The notes beneath the pieces were generated by a model that saw only the letters and a list, made by a program, of their open reading frames with translations, was not told the origin of the DNA and searched no databases. A stretch of 48,660 nucleotides of DNA from Actinomycetota bacterium (GTDB lineage Bacteria; Actinomycetota; Acidimicrobiia; Acidimicrobiales; VFJN01). The stretch covers positions 1 to 48,660 of the forward strand of contig VFJN01000136.1 of NCBI GenBank assembly GCA_009886035.1, given 5' to 3'. The position numbers and the translations under genes were made by a program. This document shows positions 1 to 7,745 of this stretch, one piece after another. The stretch's first letter is position 1, and the number at the start of each line of letters is the position of its first letter.

Positions 1-17
1 CCACCCCCGAGGGCTAA

Positions 18-272
18 GGCCGTCCCGTCGCGGCGGCGCCAGGGGCACCGGTAGCGGTGCGGCAAGAGGTGGGTAACCACGACCGCTCGCCGGAGGCAGT
101 GGGCCGGATTCGAGCGGTGGTGATCGACACCGGTGCCCGGGACCAGAGGGAGGCCACCATCGATGCGCTTACCGGCCGGGCGATCGCCGCCCGGGAGGCC
201 GCTCCGATCGATCCCCAGGCCCGAACGGCCCTCACGGAACTCGCCGAGTTCGTGGCTTGGCGCGACACCTGA
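18..272 (+). pseudogene. C-terminal fragment of a polyprenyl (GGPP/FPP-type) synthetase
   Basis: The reading frame ending at TGA 270-272 translates to a stretch that looks like the last helices of trans-prenyltransferases: a VVIDTGAR segment, an alanine-rich helix, then a terminal LAEFVAWRD, which resembles the usual LAxFVxxRD ending of GGPP/FPP synthases. The catalytic DDxxD regions would lie upstream of the window. In the same frame a TAA occurs at 15-17, just where the family's short EGK-like segment would be, so the frame is open only from 18. A GTG at 57 could start a 71-residue remnant. Either the gene is broken or there is a sequence error at the edge. It converges on the next gene with a 23-nt gap. 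The family call rests on the C-terminal pattern only. Confidence 0.45.
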
Positions 273-295
273 GCGCGGCGGGGCGGCCCGCAGGG

Positions 296-955
296 TCAGG
301 GGCGCGCGAATAACGCCAGCGCGTCGGGGAGGGTCCCCTCGATCACTCCGGGTTCTTGCACCACCGCTTCCAGCCACGGCGGCCGGTTGACCCCCACTAC
401 CGCCAGGGCCGTGTCGAGGCCGCTTCGGGTGCTGGCCTGGCGAGCGAAGGTGGCCGCGTAATCCGGTGGGCGCACATCTCGGGTGAGTTCATAAAGGGCC
501 CAGGGATCGGGCGTACCGCCCGGCGGGGGGGCACCCACTGCGGTGGGCACCGCGGGGGAGGCAGGACTCGGTCCGCCCCCGGCGAGGCCCGGGCCATCAG
601 CGAGGATGGCCCCGCGCACCTCTTCGGCCCGACCGCCCGCCGCCAACAGGCCCACATAGGCCCCGAGGCCGCGGCCGTAGAGGGTGACCGCACCCAGATG
701 GGCGATGGCGACGTCGACGTCGCCCATGAGGGCCTCGCAGAAGTAGCCGGCCCCGATGGCCACGTCGGAATCGCCGTGGCCGGTCAAATCCAGGGCCCAC
801 ACCGCCCCCGGCCAGGCCGCCAGATGCGCCGGCACCGCAGTCGGTGACCGTTCGGCTAGTCCGTGGAGAAGCAGGAGAGGCCGACCGGCCGCCGGGCGCA
901 GTTCGTGCAGGGCCAGTTCGACCCGGTTATGACGGAGACGCACCGAAGCGTTCAT
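296..955 (-). CDS. Alpha/beta-hydrolase-fold protein lacking the nucleophile serine
   Basis: This 219-residue protein has the alpha/beta-hydrolase layout: an oxyanion-loop strand LLLLHGL near residues 27-33, a DLTGHGDSD strand-turn near 56-64, and a nucleophile elbow at 93-98. The elbow reads YGRGLG, so the position normally held by Ser (residue 96) is Gly. There is no histidine anywhere downstream of the elbow, so the usual Ser-Asp-His triad is absent. It is also short for the family, which usually has 260-300 residues. I chose the ATG at 955 because it overlaps the stop of the upstream hydrolase gene as ATGA, which implies translational coupling; the longer frame upstream is only the antisense of that gene. 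It is probably a pseudo-enzyme or a partner subunit of its neighbour. Confidence 0.72.
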   Translation of the reverse strand: MNASVRLRHNRVELALHELRPAAGRPLLLLHGLAERSPTAVPAHLAAWPGAVWALDLTGHGDSDVAIGAGYFCEALMGDVDVAIAHLGAVTLYGRGLGAYVGLLAAGGRAEEVRGAILADGPGLAGGGPSPASPAVPTAVGAPPPGGTPDPWALYELTRDVRPPDYAATFARQASTRSGLDTALAVVGVNRPPWLEAVVQEPGVIEGTLPDALALFARP

Positions 956-1860
956 GCGAGAACCTCCAGCACCAGGTCGGCTACCTGGCGCGGCTTTTCG
1001 ATGTGCAGAAAGTGACCAGCGCCCTCCAACATCACCAAGCGTCCACCGGGGGGGAGGTGCGAGACCACGTCGGCGGCGGTGGTACCCCATCCCATCGGGT
1101 CGACTTCGGTGCCCAGCACGGCGAGCACCGGCACCCCGATGTCGGGGAGACGCATCATGGACCACTCGGGCCGCCAGGGTCCGAACCCACCCAACCGCAG
1201 CGTCGGATCGATCTTCCAGCGCCAGCCGTCGGCCTGCTCCCGAGCCCCGATGGTGACGAGGTAGCGCAGCCAATCCGCATCGAGGCGAGGGTTCATGCGA
1301 CCCCGTCGTTCCGCCAGTTCGGCAATGGTTCCCGGCTTACGTTGGGCATCCGCCAATGACCGGCGATGGTCGAGCCAGGCCGTGAGTTCGTCGGCCATGA
1401 GTTTGGTGCGCTGGTGGTCGGACACATCAGGAAAACTGCGGCGCGACGGTAGGCCGTCGAGGTTGATGAGGTGGCTCACCCGGTGGGGAAGGGCATCGGC
1501 CAACTGCAGCATCAGGCTGCCCCCTTTGGAGTGCCCGATCACCGGCATAGGGGCGAAGGAAACGGAGTCGAACACGGCGGCGGCGTCGCGCAGATCTGCC
1601 TCCCAGTTGTAGAGGGCGGCGTACTGCGAGTCGCCGTGACCCCGATGATCCCAGGAAATCGCCCGAAACCCGGCGTCGGCCAGCAGGGGGGCGAACACCG
1701 AAAAGGTTCCCGCAAAGTCGAAGCCGCCGTGGGCGAGGAGAATCGGCGGGGCGGCCTCATCGCCCCATTCATGCACGGCGATGGCCAGGCCGTGGCTGTC
1801 CACCGTGGTTTGCCTATCGGGCCGCCGGGCCCCCGGGAACGTGATGGCGCTGTCGCTCAT
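952..1860 (-). CDS. Alpha/beta hydrolase
   Basis: A 302-residue alpha/beta hydrolase with an intact catalytic set: oxyanion segment LLAHGG (41-46), the WDHRGHGDS turn (70-78), nucleophile elbow GHSKGG with Ser111, a probable acid in GTEVDP (250-255), and the C-terminal His283 in GAGHFLHIEKP. Such proteins hydrolyse esters, lactones, epoxides or C-C bonds; the substrate cannot be read from the sequence. The start is the ATG at 1860, preceded by a GGGAGAA ribosome-binding site. It is the first gene of a two-gene unit whose second member overlaps by 4 nt. A 16-bp palindrome lies 29 nt upstream and may control the pair. Confidence 0.85.
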   Translation of the reverse strand: MSDSAITFPGARRPDRQTTVDSHGLAIAVHEWGDEAAPPILLAHGGFDFAGTFSVFAPLLADAGFRAISWDHRGHGDSQYAALYNWEADLRDAAAVFDSVSFAPMPVIGHSKGGSLMLQLADALPHRVSHLINLDGLPSRRSFPDVSDHQRTKLMADELTAWLDHRRSLADAQRKPGTIAELAERRGRMNPRLDADWLRYLVTIGAREQADGWRWKIDPTLRLGGFGPWRPEWSMMRLPDIGVPVLAVLGTEVDPMGWGTTAADVVSHLPPGGRLVMLEGAGHFLHIEKPRQVADLVLEVLA

Positions 1861-1888
1861 TGGGTTTCTCCCTCGACCATTCCCAACC

Positions 1889-1904
1889 TTGACCGGCCGG
1901 TCAA
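1889..1904. promoter_or_regulatory. 16-bp perfect palindrome, TetR-like operator
   Basis: The sequence TTGACCGGCCGGTCAA is its own reverse complement. On the minus strand its first six bases TTGACC also make a good -35 element. It lies 29 nt upstream of the hydrolase start at 1860 and about 90 nt upstream of the flippase start at 1995, so a bound repressor could affect both divergent units. Palindromes of this length with TTGAC/GTCAA ends are typical of TetR-family operators. No TetR gene is adjacent; the only one in the window is at 35380-35988. Confidence 0.55.
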
Positions 1905-1994
1905 CATCGGCGCAAGCCAACGCCTCGACGGTGGAGCGAGGGGCGCCGGTTGCCTCCCCCGAGCCATCGTGAACGGCCGGTAGCCTCCCGGTCG

Positions 1995-3323
1995 ATGTTG
2001 CGTCAGCTCCGGGTCCTGGGTTCAGGGCATCGTCACCTACTCACCGGCTCTCTCGCGCTCGTCATCACCGCCGGGGTAACGGCAGCATCGGGAGCCGCCT
2101 ACTGGCTCATCGCGGCGCGTGCCGACGAACAATCGGATGTGGGTTACGCCACCGCCCTGTACACCTCGATTCTCTTCGTGGCCTTCGTCGCCGGCTTGGG
2201 CCAGCCGGTGGCGGTAGCCCGCTACGCCGCCGGGCGCGGTCGAGACGACCACGTGCTGTTTGCCTGGGGGGCGCTGGCCACCACGGTGGCTTCGGCATTG
2301 ATCGGGGTGGCCTACATCACCTTGCTGAACCCGGCGGCGGTACAGGAACTACGCCAATGGGACGGACTGGCGGGGCCGGCGATATTCACCGTGTTGTGCG
2401 TGGGCACGGCACTGTCTCTTCTCGTCGACGTGCGCCTCATGACCCAACGCCGCTGGGGTCTCGTGCTGGCCCGGGCCATCGTGGTGGCGGTGGTGCGGTT
2501 TCCCCTGCTGCTCATTCCGCTGATCCACGATCGAGCGGTCTGGCTCCTGGTGGCCGCCGCCCTCCCCACCGCCCTGTCTGGCTTCATCGGCATCGCCCTG
2601 TTGCCCAAGATCACTGGCGACAGCCACCACTGGGGCCCGCGTCCGGGCACGACGAGAGCCATGGTGCACTTCTCGGCGGTGAACTGGGCGTCCACCATCA
2701 CCTACCAGGCCCCCACCTTTGTGATGCCGGTCATCGTGCTGATCGACGTGACTGCCGACCTCAATGCCAGTTTTTACGTGGCCTGGGGGGTGGCATCCCT
2801 CGCCTGCTACGTCCCCACCGCCATCGGGCAGGCTCTCCTGGCCGAAGGCGGCCGGGACGGCAGCCACGTCCGCGGGCAGGTGCGTCTAGCCGTGGTCATC
2901 GCCACCGGGCTCATGGTGCTGGCGACCATGGCGGCCATTGCGGGCCGCAACCTCATCACCGCGCTCTACGGGGACGACTACGCCGCCGCCGCCGCGGTGT
3001 TGCCCCGCCTGGTGGCGGCGGCGATCCCGTGGGCGATCACCTCCGTCTACCTCACCGAGGCACGGGTGCAGCATCGCCATCGGGTCACCGTGGCTATCAC
3101 CGGCACCCTGTCCCTGGCGATCCTCGTACCGGCTCTCATCTTGGTGCCCAAATACGGCATCGAAGGGGCGGCCACGGCATTCCTGGCCGGGAATCTGCTG
3201 GCGGCGGTAGTGGCGATCGTGTTCCACCTCATCGGCCGCGGTGCGTCCGACACCGCAGTGGCCGCCCCCGCCCCCGGCGCGATCGATCCCGACGACACCA
3301 TTGCCCTGCTGCCCCTTCGCTAG
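1995..3323 (+). CDS. Polysaccharide-flippase-like (MOP superfamily) membrane protein
   Basis: A 442-residue integral membrane protein with about 12-14 hydrophobic segments, beginning near residue 17 and continuing almost to the end, with short charged loops. The organisation, an aromatic-poor polytopic protein with a YGxDY-like motif (YGDDYAAAA) before the eleventh or twelfth helix, resembles Wzx/RfbX O-antigen and lipid-linked-oligosaccharide flippases. These move lipid-carried glycans across the cytoplasmic membrane. The ATG at 1995 is used rather than the TTG at 1950 because a TAGCCT -10-like box ends 8 nt before it, suggesting a leaderless message. No glycosyltransferase genes lie nearby, so its substrate is unknown; a MATE-type exporter is the alternative. 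Confidence 0.68.
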   Translation: MLRQLRVLGSGHRHLLTGSLALVITAGVTAASGAAYWLIAARADEQSDVGYATALYTSILFVAFVAGLGQPVAVARYAAGRGRDDHVLFAWGALATTVASALIGVAYITLLNPAAVQELRQWDGLAGPAIFTVLCVGTALSLLVDVRLMTQRRWGLVLARAIVVAVVRFPLLLIPLIHDRAVWLLVAAALPTALSGFIGIALLPKITGDSHHWGPRPGTTRAMVHFSAVNWASTITYQAPTFVMPVIVLIDVTADLNASFYVAWGVASLACYVPTAIGQALLAEGGRDGSHVRGQVRLAVVIATGLMVLATMAAIAGRNLITALYGDDYAAAAAVLPRLVAAAIPWAITSVYLTEARVQHRHRVTVAITGTLSLAILVPALILVPKYGIEGAATAFLAGNLLAAVVAIVFHLIGRGASDTAVAAPAPGAIDPDDTIALLPLR

Positions 3324-3356
3324 CGCGCTGCCCTAACGTGAGGCGTCCGCTCACCC

Positions 3357-4874
3357 ATGACCAACCTCCCGCTGCCCCCTCCGCCCCCTCCGCTCCCGCC
3401 GCTCCCGCCGCCCCTCGGCAACAACAGGGTGCCCCGAGCGCGCTGGTGGGTCCTGGCGGCCACCATCGCCGCCGTCGCCCTTGGCGGGGTGATGGTGATC
3501 ACCAACCTGACGGAACCGGGGGCGGACCACCCCACGGAGTGGGACCCGCGAGTGGCATCCATCGCCGAGTTCGTAGAGGGGGAGCGCGACTTGATGTTCG
3601 ATCATGCCGTGCAGGTGGACTTCCTCACGGCGAAGGAATACACCGAACGCTCTACCGCCCGCGACGGCGACGACAACCAGAACGCACTCGATCGGTACGC
3701 CGCCGAACTGCGGGCGCTGGGATTGGCCTCCGGGGCTGTGGATCTCGTGACCGCCTTTGACCAGATGGCCGACGGTGGCTCGTTGGCGTTCTACGACCCC
3801 CGCACCAAACGGATCAGCGTTCGAGGCACGGCGATGACTGAGGGCCTCCGCGTCACCCTCGCCCACGAACTGACCCACGCACTCCAAGACCAGCACTTCG
3901 ACCTCGATCAGGTAGCCGACCCCGACGGTGACTCCAGTGCGGCCACCGTGTTCCGGGCCCTGGTGGAGGGCGACGCCTTGCGGGTGGAGAGCGCATACCG
4001 CTCCACCCAGCTCACCCCTGATGAACTCGCGGCCTACGAGGAGGAATACGCAGGGGAGCTCAGCACCAGTGACACGGCCACCGCCGACGTGCCCCCCTTC
4101 CTGCGGGCCGCGACGGCGGTCCCGTACGCGCTCGGTCAACCCTTTGTGGCGATGCTGTTCAACCAGGGCGGGAACACGGCCGTCGATAGCGCCTTGAACG
4201 AACCTCCCCGCACCGAGGAAGCCATCTTCGACCCCTCCAGCTACCTCAACGGCGAGGGCCGCCAGCGCCTCGACCTCGGATTCGATGAGGACCTCGAACT
4301 CTTCGACACCGATCCCTTCGGTGCAACCAGCTGGTACTTCATCCTGGCCGAGCGCATTGACCCCAAGGTGGCCTTCGAAGCCGCGCTCGGGTGGAATGGC
4401 GACGACTTCGCCGCCTTCGAACGAGACGGCATCACCTGTGTACGCCTCGGCTTCATCGGTGATCAGCGGCGCGACGAGAGAGAGATGGCCGCCGCCATCG
4501 ACGAGTGGGTTGAGGCGATGCCCGGCGGTGAGGCCCGCCGCCAGACCATTGACGGTCACCCGGGGATCGAGGCCTGCGATCCTGGCCAAGACCTGGACAT
4601 GGCGCTCACCGGCCGGTCCGCCACTTCGATCTACCTCCCCAGTCTCTGGGGCTTCCTCGTGGCTGATGCCGCCGCCGCTCTCGATGCGGACGGCACCCGC
4701 TGCTACGCCCGAGAGGTGGTTGACCACGTGACCTACGAGCAGATCACCGATCCCGAGGGCAACACCCTGAACGGCGACGCGTTCCAGGATGTGCTGCGGG
4801 ATGCCTTCACGGCCTGCGAATCCGGTCAGGCATCTTCCTCGTCGGCGCTCCAGTCGCGGTCGCCGCTGAGATAG
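3357..4874 (+). CDS. Membrane-anchored HExxH protein with proline-rich N-terminus
   Basis: A 505-residue protein. Residues 4-20 are almost all Pro and Leu; one transmembrane segment spans about 30-50 (a positive-inside RVPRAR precedes it), leaving an extracytoplasmic domain. This domain carries HELTH at 170-174 followed by ALQDQHFD, the zinc-metalloprotease HExxH signature. An ALVEGDA motif about 30 residues on could supply a Glu as third zinc ligand, as in gluzincins. The C-terminal half has no motif I recognise, but four cysteines suggest disulfides outside the membrane. The gene starts 33 nt after the flippase stop, so the two may share a transcript. Its 3' end overlaps the convergent VUT gene by 49 nt. 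Peptidase activity is inferred from the motif only. Confidence 0.75.
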   Translation: MTNLPLPPPPPPLPPLPPPLGNNRVPRARWWVLAATIAAVALGGVMVITNLTEPGADHPTEWDPRVASIAEFVEGERDLMFDHAVQVDFLTAKEYTERSTARDGDDNQNALDRYAAELRALGLASGAVDLVTAFDQMADGGSLAFYDPRTKRISVRGTAMTEGLRVTLAHELTHALQDQHFDLDQVADPDGDSSAATVFRALVEGDALRVESAYRSTQLTPDELAAYEEEYAGELSTSDTATADVPPFLRAATAVPYALGQPFVAMLFNQGGNTAVDSALNEPPRTEEAIFDPSSYLNGEGRQRLDLGFDEDLELFDTDPFGATSWYFILAERIDPKVAFEAALGWNGDDFAAFERDGITCVRLGFIGDQRRDEREMAAAIDEWVEAMPGGEARRQTIDGHPGIEACDPGQDLDMALTGRSATSIYLPSLWGFLVADAAAALDADGTRCYAREVVDHVTYEQITDPEGNTLNGDAFQDVLRDAFTACESGQASSSSALQSRSPLR

Positions 4875-5521
4875 ATCAGCGGCACGCTGGCCGCACTCAC
4901 GGCCACCTTGACCCCCAGGTTCACGAGAAAGATGTCCCACACGACCGCCCACGGCAACGTGAGGGCGTTGTGGCGCAGGCCGGGGATCGCCCCGAAGGCC
5001 AGGACACAGAACAGGGCGTTGTCAACGGGCAGGCTGATGCCGTTACTAACTGCGACACGGGCCCACTGATGCCCGGCGGTGACCCTGGTGACAAACCAGT
5101 GATACACCTCGGTATCGGTCAGTTCACTGATCACCTGGGCCACGATGGAAGCGGCGGTGATGCGCCAGGCCGGGGAAAGGACCGCGGAGAACTCGGCCCC
5201 TAACGGGTAGCTCATGTCGGTGGGGGCCCGGGCGGCGAACTGGAGATACAGCGCCATGAACACGTTCACCCCGGCGGCGGTGAATACGAGCGTGCGGGCT
5301 GCTCGTTTACCGAGTGCCTTATGGATCAGGTCTCGCAACGTGAAGGTGATCGGATACACGAACGTGCCCATATCCACGGCCCGGCCAAACACGAAGCCGA
5401 TCTTGAGGCTGGCAACGTTGGCGATCACCGAGGCGCCTACATAAGCCCCGGAGGCCGCCAGGCCTACTCGCGCGAGCGGAGACGGCGCGGGAGAACGGAC
5501 AGGGACAGTAACGGTCGCCAC
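4826..5521 (-). CDS. VUT family protein (YhhQ-like, putative queuosine-precursor transporter)
   Basis: 231 residues with about six hydrophobic helices. The N-terminal half shows the VUT (DUF165) pattern: a small-residue helix ending VASLKI, then a FVYPITFTLRDLIHKALGKRAAR block, comparable to the FP-TY---D---E--G signature of YhhQ. E. coli YhhQ imports the queuosine precursors preQ0/preQ1. No queuosine gene is visible in this window, so the substrate is a family-level inference. The GTG start at 5521 has a GGAGG site 5-8 nt upstream. The last 49 nt overlap the HExxH gene on the other strand. A small hairpin at 5543-5563 lies in its leader. Confidence 0.72.
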   Translation of the reverse strand: MATVTVPVRSPAPSPLARVGLAASGAYVGASVIANVASLKIGFVFGRAVDMGTFVYPITFTLRDLIHKALGKRAARTLVFTAAGVNVFMALYLQFAARAPTDMSYPLGAEFSAVLSPAWRITAASIVAQVISELTDTEVYHWFVTRVTAGHQWARVAVSNGISLPVDNALFCVLAFGAIPGLRHNALTLPWAVVWDIFLVNLGVKVAVSAASVPLIYLSGDRDWSADEEDA

Positions 5522-5542
5522 GAGGGCCTCCGGTTTTGGTCA

Positions 5543-5563
5543 GGCGGGTATTCCGGTACCGCC
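5543..5563 (-). promoter_or_regulatory. Small hairpin in the leader of the VUT gene
   Basis: GGCGGGTA and TACCGCC pair around a six-base loop with one bulged base, 22-42 nt upstream of the GTG at 5521. The transcript then reads ACCAAAACCGGAGG into the ribosome-binding site. It could modulate initiation. It does not match a preQ1 riboswitch by eye, and a chance hairpin is quite possible. Confidence 0.25.
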
Positions 5564-5648
5564 GAGGAATAAGGAACAGATCATCGCGCGTCCGATGGGC
5601 TAGACAGGCACCCGAGGCACCCCTCCGGGCCACCACGGGAGCAAACAG

Positions 5649-6374
5649 ATGGATGCACTTACCGCCGCGACCGCGACCGCCGCCGCCGTTACCCAGCTCG
5701 GCAGCCACTTCATGGTGGCGGGTGCCACCTACCAACGCGGTGCTGCCCTGGGGTTCGGGGGACTCGATTTTTATGTAACCGGGCGTGGCGGCGTGCTCGG
5801 CGACGTGGATTCCGATGTCGTGTGTGCCGCCTTCTTGTTCTTCGAGCCCACCGGCCTGCGCGCCATGTGGGATCAGGGTCGGGCCGTCATGCCCCCCGCC
5901 CAAGCCGCCGGCGAGTTCGCCACTTGTTGTCATCACTGGGCCGAGGAGCACGTGCCCGATGGCCTCGACGTTGCTCGTCTCGGCGACCTGGCCGGGAAGG
6001 TCATAACCGAGGCACGGCCGGCCGGGGCCGCGCTGTTTGCGGGCTGGCGGGCCCTGGCGGTACCGGCGGATCCCAAGGCTCGGGCCGTCCACCAGATGAA
6101 TGCATTGCGAGAACTGCGCGGGGGTTTGCACAACGCCACGGTGATCGCGGCCGGACTCAGCCCGCTGCAGGCCCTGTCGCTGAAGAGCCCGGGTATGGCT
6201 CCCCTGTTTGGCTGGACCGAACTCGCCGAGGTGGACGGCCTGGCGGCGACCTGGGACCGCGCCGAAGCCAACACCAACCGAGCCATCGCCCACGCCTATG
6301 AGGGGTTGGACGAGACGGAGCGTACGGAGTTCGCCGAGCTCGCCGGCGCTCTGCAGACCGCGACGGCGGGCTGA
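5649..6374 (+). CDS. SCO6745-like protein
   Basis: 241 residues, all-helical and alanine-rich. It resembles the actinobacterial SCO6745 family: an N-terminal AGATYQRGAALGF stretch, a GRGGVLGDVDSDVVCAAFLFFEP segment equivalent to the family's R-PLG-V-----V-A-FY-F-P block, and a central MNALRELRGGLHNATVIAAGL block equivalent to LREHRGDGH-A-L-A-GL. The molecular function of this family is not established; a winged-helix-like fold has been suggested. The ATG at 5649 is the first after a 127-nt gap from the divergent VUT gene. The VOC gene follows after 4 nt, so they form one operon. Confidence 0.68.
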   Translation: MDALTAATATAAAVTQLGSHFMVAGATYQRGAALGFGGLDFYVTGRGGVLGDVDSDVVCAAFLFFEPTGLRAMWDQGRAVMPPAQAAGEFATCCHHWAEEHVPDGLDVARLGDLAGKVITEARPAGAALFAGWRALAVPADPKARAVHQMNALRELRGGLHNATVIAAGLSPLQALSLKSPGMAPLFGWTELAEVDGLAATWDRAEANTNRAIAHAYEGLDETERTEFAELAGALQTATAG

Positions 6375-6378
6375 AGCG

Positions 6379-6909
6379 GTGGAGGGTTCGTACTCGGCCC
6401 AGGCCACCCCCGTAGATGACGTCGAACGCCATCGCCTAGAACTGGAACGAGACCGAATTCGGGCTGCCTACCTCACCGAGCGCGACGATCGGCCGCCGTC
6501 GAAGGCCCGAGGAGTGCACCACATCGCCCTGATCTGCAGCGATGTGGAGCGCACCACGCGCTTCTACCAAGAGGTGTTGGGGTTCCCGCTCACCAGCATT
6601 TTCGAAAACCGCGACTGGCCCGGCTCCACCCATTTCTTCTTCGACCTCGGCGGGGGTAATGCCCTGGCCTTCTTCGATCTGCCCGGGGTTGACCTCGCGC
6701 CATACCGCGAAGTGCTCGGTGGCCTGCACCACCTGGCCATTTCTATCGAAACAGCGCATTGGCACCAGGCCAAAGACCGCCTCAACGACGCCGGCGTGGC
6801 CTGCGACGAGGTGTACGAGACGAGCCTCTACTTCCACGGACCCGACGGGGAGCGCCTCGAACTCATCGCCGATCCCCTGGGCTGGATGTACGGCGAACGC
6901 GTGGACTAG
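6379..6909 (+). CDS. VOC family (glyoxalase/dioxygenase-fold) protein
   Basis: 176 residues. After a charged N-terminal helix (about 1-45) comes a single glyoxalase/bleomycin-resistance domain with two beta-alpha-beta-beta-beta modules: first module GVHHIALICSDVERTTRFYQ, second GLHHLAISI, ending DGERLELIADP. The histidines of HH and the Glu of LEL occupy the usual metal-ligand positions of type I dioxygenases and glyoxalases. The substrate is not predictable. The GTG at 6379 begins 4 nt after the SCO6745-like stop, and the longer upstream frame is antisense shadow of that gene, so I used the GTG. Confidence 0.78.
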   Translation: MEGSYSAQATPVDDVERHRLELERDRIRAAYLTERDDRPPSKARGVHHIALICSDVERTTRFYQEVLGFPLTSIFENRDWPGSTHFFFDLGGGNALAFFDLPGVDLAPYREVLGGLHHLAISIETAHWHQAKDRLNDAGVACDEVYETSLYFHGPDGERLELIADPLGWMYGERVD

Positions 6910-6922
6910 CCCGCCGGGTGCC

Positions 6923-7723
6923 TCACGGGCTCTTTCGCAACAGAACTTCTTGGGCGACGGTGGCCACGTGAATGCCCTCCCGGCTCAGCACGTGGCCGAT
7001 GCTCAGCCCTCGATTGGCGAGGTAGCCGTGGCTAGCGAAGTCATGGATGTGCCATTCGTCGGCTCGCGACGGGCGATGGAACCAGATCGCGTGGTCGAGA
7101 CTGGCCGACATCCAGCCCAACTCGAACGCATCCCCCGCGCCCGGATCGGGGCGTTCTGGGTGCAAGGCCACCACCGCATCGGTGGGTAAGTCATCCGACA
7201 AGTAGGCCAAAGCACACGCCTGAAGCACCGGGTCATCGCCGATGGTGTCCTGCAATTTGAGCCACGCCACCCCGCGCCCTTCTTCCTCGTTGCGCAACTG
7301 GGCGAAGCGGCGGAGAAACATCGGGCTCCACGAGTACCCCGATAACCCCTCCGGTGGCGGCATTGGGGGCATCTGAGCGATCTGCACATCGTGGCCGGTC
7401 TCCTCCACCTGGAACGACAGCGACATCGTGAGGATCACCCCCATGTCGTCCTGGTGGGCCACCACACTTCGGGTGCAGAACGAACGACCGTCGCGCGAAC
7501 GCGTCACGTCAAACCGGATGGGTGCAGCGGCATCCCCGGAACGGATGAAGTAGGCGTGCAAGGAGTGCACCCGATACGGCTCGGCCACGGTGGCGGCAGC
7601 GGCCCGCAGGCCTTGGGCGATGATCTGGCCACCGTAGAGACCCCCCCACGGATACTGGGGACCGCGGGCCAGGAAAACATCCCCGCCCTGCGGGGTTAGT
7701 TCCATCATCGTCACGAAGTCCAC
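6923..7723 (-). CDS. tesB: Acyl-CoA thioesterase II (TesB family)
   Basis: 266 residues with the double hot-dog architecture of TesB. The first half shows YGGQIIAQGLRAA and VHSLHAYFIRSGD, then DGRSFCTRSVVAHQ; the second half shows LGWMSASLDHAIWFHRP and the ending near WHIHDF-S----NRGL. These match the TesB signatures with the catalytic Asp in the SLDHAIWFH segment. The enzyme hydrolyses acyl-CoA to free acid and CoA in the cytoplasm. The GTG at 7723 keeps the conserved N-terminal DFVTMMEL helix; the ATG at 7708 is an alternative. It is divergent from mmsA with only 22 nt between starts, so the promoters overlap. Confidence 0.85.
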   Translation of the reverse strand: MDFVTMMELTPQGGDVFLARGPQYPWGGLYGGQIIAQGLRAAAATVAEPYRVHSLHAYFIRSGDAAAPIRFDVTRSRDGRSFCTRSVVAHQDDMGVILTMSLSFQVEETGHDVQIAQMPPMPPPEGLSGYSWSPMFLRRFAQLRNEEEGRGVAWLKLQDTIGDDPVLQACALAYLSDDLPTDAVVALHPERPDPGAGDAFELGWMSASLDHAIWFHRPSRADEWHIHDFASHGYLANRGLSIGHVLSREGIHVATVAQEVLLRKSP

Positions 7724-7745
7724 ATCAGATCGTAGGCTGAGCGCT

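Noticed and set aside
3351-4952. A 533-codon open frame on the minus strand across the HExxH gene
   Set aside because: It is a GC-driven antisense shadow: its sequence shows no domain pattern, while the plus strand has the HELTH motif, a signal anchor and normal codon use.
5522-5648. A preQ1 riboswitch before the VUT gene
   Set aside because: The A-rich strand reads CAAAACCGGAGG and not the preQ1-I consensus; only a short hairpin is present.
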